From assembly GCA_023227645.1 (NCBI GenBank), contig JALNVJ010000043.1:1-10655 (forward strand): DNA of 10,655 nt, given 5' to 3'. Origin of the DNA: Bacteroidales bacterium (GTDB lineage: Bacteria > Bacteroidota > Bacteroidia > Bacteroidales > P3). A model generated the notes under the pieces. It did no database searches, had not been told where the DNA came from, and was given only the letters and a program-made list of their open reading frames with translations. The translations under genes were made by a program, and so were the position numbers. The first letter of the stretch is position 1; each line of letters opens with the position of its first letter. Positions 6,680-10,655 of the stretch are shown piece by piece.

Positions 6680-7570
6680 ATGAAAGTTGGTCGAAACAAA
6701 TCGAGAAAAGCTATTTTATTTTTATTAATAATTGTTTTTATTATGGCAAGTAATATTAGAGCTAATGCCCAAAATGATGAATTGAAAACTAAGAATAAAC
6801 CTCAAAAAGTTGGTTTAGCACTAAGTGGGGGTGGGGCATTAGGTTATGCTCATATTGGTTTTTTACAAGCGATGAGAGAATATAAATTTGAGGTTGATGT
6901 TGTTTCGGGAACTTCAATGGGTTCAATTATTGGAGTGCTTTATTGTGCTGGTTTTACTCCTATTGAAATTCTTGACATTGTTGATAAGGAAAACATGAAT
7001 ACGATTTTGAATGTTGTAAAGTTAAATTCAAGTTTTGGGAAAGGTTTATTTAATCACGATAAGCTATCAAAAGTTTTAGAAAAAAATATTCCGCATAACG
7101 ATTTCTCTAAGCTTAATATAAAATTCTATTGTTGTGTAACTAATTTCAATAATGCAACTTATAAATTTGTTGGAAGTGGAAAATTTTTAAAAGAATATGT
7201 GATTGCTTCGGGTACAATTCCTGTTATTTTTGAGCCAAAATTGGTTGAAGGAGAACAGTATATTGATGGTGGAGTTATGCAAAATCTTCCAGTTGAGCCT
7301 TTAATTTTTGAGAAATGTGATATAATAATTGGAGTTGATGTTGTTACGGTCCCTAACCAATCGGAAGTTAAAGGATTGGTTAATATTTTCTCAAGGGCAA
7401 TGGCTCTTTCGATTATTAGCAACACAGAAAAATGGGCAAAGAAATGTGATTATTTAATAACTCCTAACTTAGAGAAGTACACAATAACAGATTTTGACAA
7501 AGCTCAAGAGTTATTTGATATAGGTTATGCGTATGGGAAAGCTTTTTTTGAAGATTATTGTAAAAAATAA
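6680..7570 (+). CDS. Patatin-like phospholipase with signal peptide
   Basis: 296 residues from the chosen start. A Sec signal peptide (basic MKVGRNKSRK, hydrophobic core, ANA at 28-30 before Gln) precedes a patatin domain: oxyanion glycine loop SGGGALGYAHIG (49-60), nucleophile elbow GTSMG (77-81, Ser79) and DGG (196-198, Asp196) completing the Ser-Asp dyad. ASGTIPVIFEP (177-187) is also typical. The family hydrolyses acyl chains of phospholipids; the signal peptide places this one in the envelope. Many exported patatins in this phylum carry a C-terminal POTRA/beta-barrel; this one stops just after the catalytic domain, so it should be a soluble periplasmic or membrane-associated lipase. Start choice: an in-frame ATG at 6632 falls inside the promoter, and 6668 would be leaderless with a longer n-region, so 6680 is preferred but 6668 is possible. 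Confidence 0.85.
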   Translation: MKVGRNKSRKAILFLLIIVFIMASNIRANAQNDELKTKNKPQKVGLALSGGGALGYAHIGFLQAMREYKFEVDVVSGTSMGSIIGVLYCAGFTPIEILDIVDKENMNTILNVVKLNSSFGKGLFNHDKLSKVLEKNIPHNDFSKLNIKFYCCVTNFNNATYKFVGSGKFLKEYVIASGTIPVIFEPKLVEGEQYIDGGVMQNLPVEPLIFEKCDIIIGVDVVTVPNQSEVKGLVNIFSRAMALSIISNTEKWAKKCDYLITPNLEKYTITDFDKAQELFDIGYAYGKAFFEDYCKK

Positions 7571-7573
7571 ACA

Positions 7574-7590
7574 AATCTAACTATTAGATT
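7574..7590. terminator. Bidirectional terminator between convergent genes
   Basis: AATCTAA-CTA-TTAGATT is a perfect 7-bp inverted repeat with a 3-nt loop, in the 18-nt gap between the patatin and lipoprotein stop codons and overlapping the latter. A run of seven T follows from 7597 for the plus strand, and the A-run at 7563-7568 gives a T-run for the minus strand. The stem is AT-rich and therefore weak. Confidence 0.5.
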
Positions 7591-7804
7591 AATACCTTTT
7601 TTTCTTGTTAGTCTTTGAATGTGCATCCCTAACCTTAATATTGCTTCTGACAACGTTTGATCTCTTCTTTTTGTATGGACTAATTCCAACTGGATCTCCG
7701 TAAAAATTACTTTCACTGTAAGCGCAAGATGATGTTAGTATGGAAATTCCCGAAAAAGCCATCAGAGCAATACATATCATACATATTTTTTTCTTTATTT
7801 TCAT
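7589..7804 (-). CDS. Small Lys-rich predicted lipoprotein
   Basis: 71 residues, not recognised as a named family. MKIKKKICM and a hydrophobic stretch (8-22) lead to LTSSC, a lipobox-like site with Cys27 as the probable lipidated residue; Thr at -3 is not the classic Leu, so cleavage by signal peptidase II is likely rather than certain. The mature part is only 45 residues, opening with AYSESNFYGDPVGISPY, then very basic (KKKR at 45-48, NKKKRY at the end). It follows the LysE-family gene by 32 nt on the same strand and is probably cotranscribed. A positively charged tail on a lipid anchor could bind lipopolysaccharide, peptidoglycan or nucleic acid, but that is speculation. Confidence 0.7.
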   Translation of the reverse strand: MKIKKKICMICIALMAFSGISILTSSCAYSESNFYGDPVGISPYKKKRSNVVRSNIKVRDAHSKTNKKKRY

Positions 7805-7836
7805 AATATTTCTCGTTTACTAGTTTCTAATTTATT

Positions 7837-8499
7837 TTATTTACTATTTTGAGTTATTTGAGGCATAAAGTACGTAATATCAATAAATAGAGTTAAAATT
7901 AAATATATTCCAAATACAATTAGAACTCCTCCAATAACCCTATTAATATATGTAATAACCCTATCTGTCATAAATCTTTTTAACTCATTAGCTATAGCAC
8001 ATTTCATTAGGTCCATACTGAAAACTGTTATAAGAATTGAAAGCAGGAATAAGATTTGTAGATTTGCTTTTGGGTAGCTACTTGCAACTCCAACAGGAAT
8101 CAGCCAAAATATCCAAATACTTGGATTTGCAATATTAAAAACAAATCCTTTGGCGATAGATTTAAATTGAAATCTTGTTTTAAGTTGAATCCCTTTTGGA
8201 TGAGGTAAAGTTGCATGACGCTTCATTGCAGTATAAATGCCGAATATTACTAAGAAAAACCCTCCAGCCACTGCTAATGCTTTTTGAGCATCTTGAGATT
8301 CGAAAAGTGATGTTAATCCATACCAAGCTGTAAATGCAATGAATATATCACTGATTGATATCCCAATTGCAAGATGAGATCCTTTTTTAAAACCTTCGCT
8401 AATACTTGTCTGCAATAGTGAAAAGAATGCAGGACCAGCCATTAAGGAAAGTGTAAGACCAAATAATACTCCTTGTGTTATTGTGTGAAAATAAATCAT
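7837..8499 (-). CDS. LysE/RhtB-family amino-acid exporter
   Basis: 220 residues, inner membrane, about six transmembrane segments (roughly 6-28, 42-64, 72-92, 117-140, 146-166, 184-206). The first segment carries MAGPAFF (20-26), the conserved Gly-Pro of the LysE family; NPSIWIFW (125-132) is the second family hallmark. Such proteins export amino acids or related metabolites by proton antiport; the substrate cannot be told from sequence. The length is normal for the family. The loop between segments 3 and 4 is His/Lys-rich. It is the first gene before the small lipoprotein and is divergent from ribBA, with its own promoter in the shared intergenic region. Confidence 0.85.
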   Translation of the reverse strand: MIYFHTITQGVLFGLTLSLMAGPAFFSLLQTSISEGFKKGSHLAIGISISDIFIAFTAWYGLTSLFESQDAQKALAVAGGFFLVIFGIYTAMKRHATLPHPKGIQLKTRFQFKSIAKGFVFNIANPSIWIFWLIPVGVASSYPKANLQILFLLSILITVFSMDLMKCAIANELKRFMTDRVITYINRVIGGVLIVFGIYLILTLFIDITYFMPQITQNSK

Positions 8500-8529
8500 A
8501 TTATATATTGTAGGCTATTGTTTGAAATG

Positions 8530-8563
8530 CAAATTTACATAAATATCATTAATAATAAGCAAA
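8530..8563 (-). promoter_or_regulatory. Candidate promoter for the LysE-lipoprotein operon
   Basis: On the minus strand the -7 box TAAATTTG covers 8530-8537 and a -33 TTTG covers 8560-8563, a spacing of 22 nt, slightly longer than the usual 19-21. Transcription would start near 8524, giving a leader of about 25 nt. Confidence 0.5.
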
Positions 8564-8580
8564 ACTAGGACGAATTATTG

Positions 8581-8588
8581 TATCTTTG
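8581..8588 (+). promoter_or_regulatory. -7 box of the ribBA promoter
   Basis: TATCTTTG fits TAnnTTTG and lies 20 nt before the ribBA ATG. No good -33 TTTG is present at the expected distance. The leader of about 15 nt is too short for an FMN riboswitch, so no such control is present here. Confidence 0.6.
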
Positions 8589-8608
8589 CGGACTAAAATA
8601 TTTAAAAA

Positions 8609-9820
8609 ATGGAAACTAAATTGAATAATATAGAAGAAGCTATTGAAGACTTCAAGCAAGGGAAATTGTTGATATGTGTTGATGATGAAGATCGTGAGAA
8701 CGAAGGAGATTTTATTTTCCCCGCTGAGCTAATAACTCCAGATATAGTTAATTTCATGATCACTCATGGAAGAGGATTAATGTGTGCACCATTAACAGAG
8801 GAAAGATGTAATGAGTTAAACCTTGATATGATGGTTTCTCAAAATACTTCTTCTCATGAAACTCCTTTTACTATCTCTGTTGATAAACTTGGAGATGGTT
8901 GTACAACTGGGATTTCCACAAGTGATAGAGCTAAAACAATTAAGGCTCTTTCAGATAAAAACACCCGTCCAGAGGAATTAGGCCGTCCAGGTCATATTTT
9001 TCCACTAAGAGCAAAGTCATCGGGAGTTCTACAAAGAGCAGGACATACAGAAGCGTGTGTTGATTTAGCACGTTTGGCAGGATTGGCACCAGTTGCAGTT
9101 TTAGTTGAAATACTTAACGAAGATGGAACCATGGCACGTATGCCTCAATTAATGGAGATGTCTAAGAAGTTTGGAATAAAGATAATTTCAATTAAAGATC
9201 TTATAGCTTATAGAGTAAACCACGAAACTCTAATTAGAAGAGAGCAAGAGGTTAGTCTACCAACAGCTTGGGGTGATTTCAAATTAATTGCTTATACCCA
9301 ATTAAACAATCAAGCTACTCATATGGTTCTTAAAAAAGGAACTTGGGAAAAAGACGAACCAATTGTTGTTAGAGTTCATTCTTCTTGTATGACAGGAGAT
9401 ATTTTTGGGTCTTGCAGATGTGATTGTGGAGACCAATTACACCAAGCAATGAAAATGATTGATGAAATTGGCAAAGGAATGGTTATTTATATGAGCCAAG
9501 AAGGAAGAGGAATTGGTTTGGTTAATAAAATTAAGGCATACCATCTTCAAGAACTAGGTATGGACACTGTTGATGCAAATATTGCCCTTGGATTTCAGGC
9601 AGACGAAAGAGACTACGGGATTGGAGCTCAAATTATAAGAGATCAACAAGCAACCAAAATACGTCTTTTAACCAATAACCCAGTAAAGAGAACAGGGCTT
9701 GAAGGATATGGAATTGAAATACTAGAAACCCTTCCTTTGGTAGTTGGGCACAACAAATACAACGAAAAATATTTAAAGACCAAAGCTGAAAGAATGGGAC
9801 ATACTTTAAAGATTGATTAA
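8609..9820 (+). CDS. ribBA: Bifunctional DHBP synthase / GTP cyclohydrolase II
   Basis: 403 residues, cytoplasmic, the usual length for the fusion. The N-terminal RibB domain (about 1-202) converts ribulose 5-phosphate to 3,4-dihydroxy-2-butanone 4-phosphate and shows DDEDRENEGDF (25-35), THGRGLMC (52-59), GDGCTTGIS (96-104) and RPGHIFPLRA (126-135) with RAGHTEA (143-149). The C-terminal RibA domain (about 207-403) opens GTP to the pyrimidine precursor: the zinc site is HSSC...CRCDCG with Cys260, Cys271 and Cys273; QEGRGIGL (297-304), ANIALGF..DERDYG (323-337) and NNPVKRTGLEGYG (356-368) complete the GTP site. Together these make both inputs of riboflavin synthesis. All expected key residues appear present in both halves, so both activities are predicted. 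It stands alone, with no other rib gene in view. Confidence 0.96.
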   Translation: METKLNNIEEAIEDFKQGKLLICVDDEDRENEGDFIFPAELITPDIVNFMITHGRGLMCAPLTEERCNELNLDMMVSQNTSSHETPFTISVDKLGDGCTTGISTSDRAKTIKALSDKNTRPEELGRPGHIFPLRAKSSGVLQRAGHTEACVDLARLAGLAPVAVLVEILNEDGTMARMPQLMEMSKKFGIKIISIKDLIAYRVNHETLIRREQEVSLPTAWGDFKLIAYTQLNNQATHMVLKKGTWEKDEPIVVRVHSSCMTGDIFGSCRCDCGDQLHQAMKMIDEIGKGMVIYMSQEGRGIGLVNKIKAYHLQELGMDTVDANIALGFQADERDYGIGAQIIRDQQATKIRLLTNNPVKRTGLEGYGIEILETLPLVVGHNKYNEKYLKTKAERMGHTLKID

Positions 9821-9865
9821 AAGAGAGTTGTGCATATCTTAACTAAAATAAACGGTGCAAAATAA

Positions 9866-9884
9866 ACAATTATTCGAAAATTGT
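9866..9884. promoter_or_regulatory. Inverted repeat just upstream of the -7 box of the zapA operon
   Basis: ACAATT (9866-9871) and AATTGT (9879-9884) are inverted arms around ATTCGAA. The element ends 2 nt before the -7 box and covers the spacer and -33 zone of the promoter, a place where a regulator would block polymerase. It is AT-rich and could be chance. Confidence 0.3.
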
Positions 9885-9886
9885 AT

Positions 9887-9894
9887 TATATTTG
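9887..9894 (+). promoter_or_regulatory. -7 box of the coiled-coil/zapA operon
   Basis: TATATTTG matches TAnnTTTG and is followed by CAG, as is common in this phylum; the ATG is 25 nt further on. No clear TTTG is seen about 20 nt upstream. Confidence 0.6.
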
Positions 9895-9919
9895 CAGAGT
9901 AAGTAAACTAAAAGATTGA

Positions 9920-10216
9920 ATGGAAGATTTACATAAGCTTATTTCAGGTATAGACTACAAGGTTAGAAATCTGATAGGAGAAAATCATAAATTAGAACAA
10001 ACAGTAATAAGTTTACAAACAGAAAAACAAAAATTAGATAAGATTGTATTGGAACAATCGGAATTGATTAATAATTTAAAAGAACAAATTAAAACATTAA
10101 AATTAGGAGAAGCAATAAAAAGTAGTTCAGATATAACAGAGGTTAAACTGAAAATAAATAACTTGGTGCGTAAGATAGACAGATGTGTGGGGATGATAAC
10201 TAAAACTGAGCAATAA
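9920..10216 (+). CDS. Small coiled-coil protein upstream of zapA
   Basis: 98 residues, cytoplasmic, no signal peptide. Residues about 14-62 are a heptad-rich Lys/Glu/Leu coiled coil (LEQTVISLQTEKQKLDKIVL and on), followed by a Ser-rich hinge (68-71) and a short amphipathic helix, VKLKINNLVRKIDRCVGMI (75-93). I know of small proteins like this directly before zapA in Bacteroidota genomes, often just called hypothetical; the layout resembles ZapB-like cell-division factors. The zapA start follows after 13 nt, so they are one operon, and a role with ZapA at the Z-ring is inferred from position and shape only. Confidence 0.78.
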   Translation: MEDLHKLISGIDYKVRNLIGENHKLEQTVISLQTEKQKLDKIVLEQSELINNLKEQIKTLKLGEAIKSSSDITEVKLKINNLVRKIDRCVGMITKTEQ

Positions 10217-10229
10217 TAATAAATTCTAA

Positions 10230-10523
10230 ATGCAAATGACTGAGGATATATTGATAAGTGTAGAAATAGCAGATAGAATTTATAAGGTTAGGGTAAAAAG
10301 AGAAGAAGAAGATGTTTTTAGGAAAGCCGTTGAAGCAGTTAAATTAAATATCAAAGATTACGCCAAGATGTATGCTTATAAAGATAAACAAGACCTATTA
10401 GCAATGGTGCTACTACAATATGTAACATCTTATATAAAGATAAAAGAAGAAAACATTTTTAGTGACAAACAATTAGTAGCAAAATTAGAAGAAATAGACA
10501 GCATACTCTGCAAGGAAGAATAA
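10230..10523 (+). CDS. zapA: Cell division protein ZapA
   Basis: 97 residues. The N-terminal beta-strands (ISVEIADRIYKVRVKREEED, residues 9-28) and the helix that follows (FRKAVEAVKLNIKDYAKMYA, about 30-49) give the globular ZapA head; KDKQDLLAMVLLQYVTSYIK (about 51-70) begins the long C-terminal helix through which ZapA dimerises and tetramerises. ZapA binds FtsZ and bundles protofilaments at the division site. An ATG two codons later (10236) is an equally possible start. It is second in the operon after the coiled-coil gene; its partner may be that protein. Confidence 0.85.
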   Translation: MQMTEDILISVEIADRIYKVRVKREEEDVFRKAVEAVKLNIKDYAKMYAYKDKQDLLAMVLLQYVTSYIKIKEENIFSDKQLVAKLEEIDSILCKEE

Positions 10524-10655
10524 ATATAGAAAAAGCATATTAAAAAGCGGTATAAAAAGCGCAAAGGCGGTTATTTTTTACAATGTAAAACAGTAACATG
10601 CACACCAAAAAGCGCGGTTTTCTTCATAAATCTTTAACATCCTTTTACTTTTTTA
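10524..10655 (+). ncRNA. Possible 5' part of a 6S RNA gene or other structured RNA, cut by the window
   Basis: No gene is visible in these 132 nt. AAAAAGCGG (10542-10550), AAAAAGCGC (10554-10562) and AAAAAGCGC (10607-10615) are direct repeats, and GCGC at 10559-10562 could pair with GCGC at 10612-10615, enclosing a hairpin in which GTTA..TTTTAC pairs with GTAAAA..TAAC (10570-10596). The local GC content is higher than in the flanks. 6S RNA (ssrS) follows zapA in many bacteria, and I recall zapA-6S-rny in Bacteroidota, so this is the place where it would be expected. The sequence alone does not prove it because most of the partner strand lies outside the window. Confidence 0.3.

Noticed and set aside
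7159..7425. Minus-strand open frame of 88 codons inside the patatin gene
   Set aside because: It is antisense to the catalytic-domain coding sequence, including the DGG motif; no independent support.
8500..8608. FMN riboswitch ahead of ribBA
   Set aside because: The -7 box lies 20 nt before the ATG, so there is no room for the ~120-nt aptamer in the transcript.

Overview
The window looks like chromosomal DNA of a low-GC member of the Bacteroidota, probably a Bacteroidales-like lineage. The evidence is very AT-rich coding sequence, a secreted protein ending in a type IX secretion (T9SS) sorting tail, -7 boxes of the TAnnTTTG type specific to this phylum, the absence of clear Shine-Dalgarno sequences, and a fused ribBA gene.

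Layout: (1) 1-4233, plus strand: the C-terminal 1410 residues of a very large secreted protein whose 5' end lies outside the window. It has about four units of a 235-244 residue module (beta-sandwich plus fibronectin III-like), a fifth sandwich, two 51-residue repeats, another Fn3-like domain and a T9SS tail. (2) 4234-4694: a gene-poor stretch with a 21-22 bp tandem repeat array in two sequence subfamilies, followed by a decayed HU-like DNA-binding protein gene interrupted by an in-frame TAA. (3) 6595-4695, minus strand: a two-gene operon of a THUMP-like SAM methyltransferase and, overlapping it by 19 nt, a secreted phosphodiester glycosidase-like protein. (4) 6680-7570, plus strand: a patatin-like phospholipase with a signal peptide, divergent from the methyltransferase. 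(5) 8499-7589, minus strand: a LysE-family transporter and a tiny Lys-rich lipoprotein, convergent with the patatin gene across a likely bidirectional terminator. (6) 8609-9820, plus strand: ribBA, the bifunctional enzyme making the two riboflavin precursors. (7) 9920-10523, plus strand: a small coiled-coil protein and zapA, a cell-division operon. The last 132 nt hold structured GCGC-rich sequence that may be the start of a 6S RNA gene.

Most genes are ordinary for the phylum (ribBA, zapA operon, THUMP-like methyltransferase, LysE, patatin). The accessory part is the giant adhesin-like protein and the decayed region after it. I do not see a clear undescribed multi-gene system. The best candidates for a second look are the 21-bp array, the HU-like relic, the near-leaderless divergent promoters and the structured tail after zapA.
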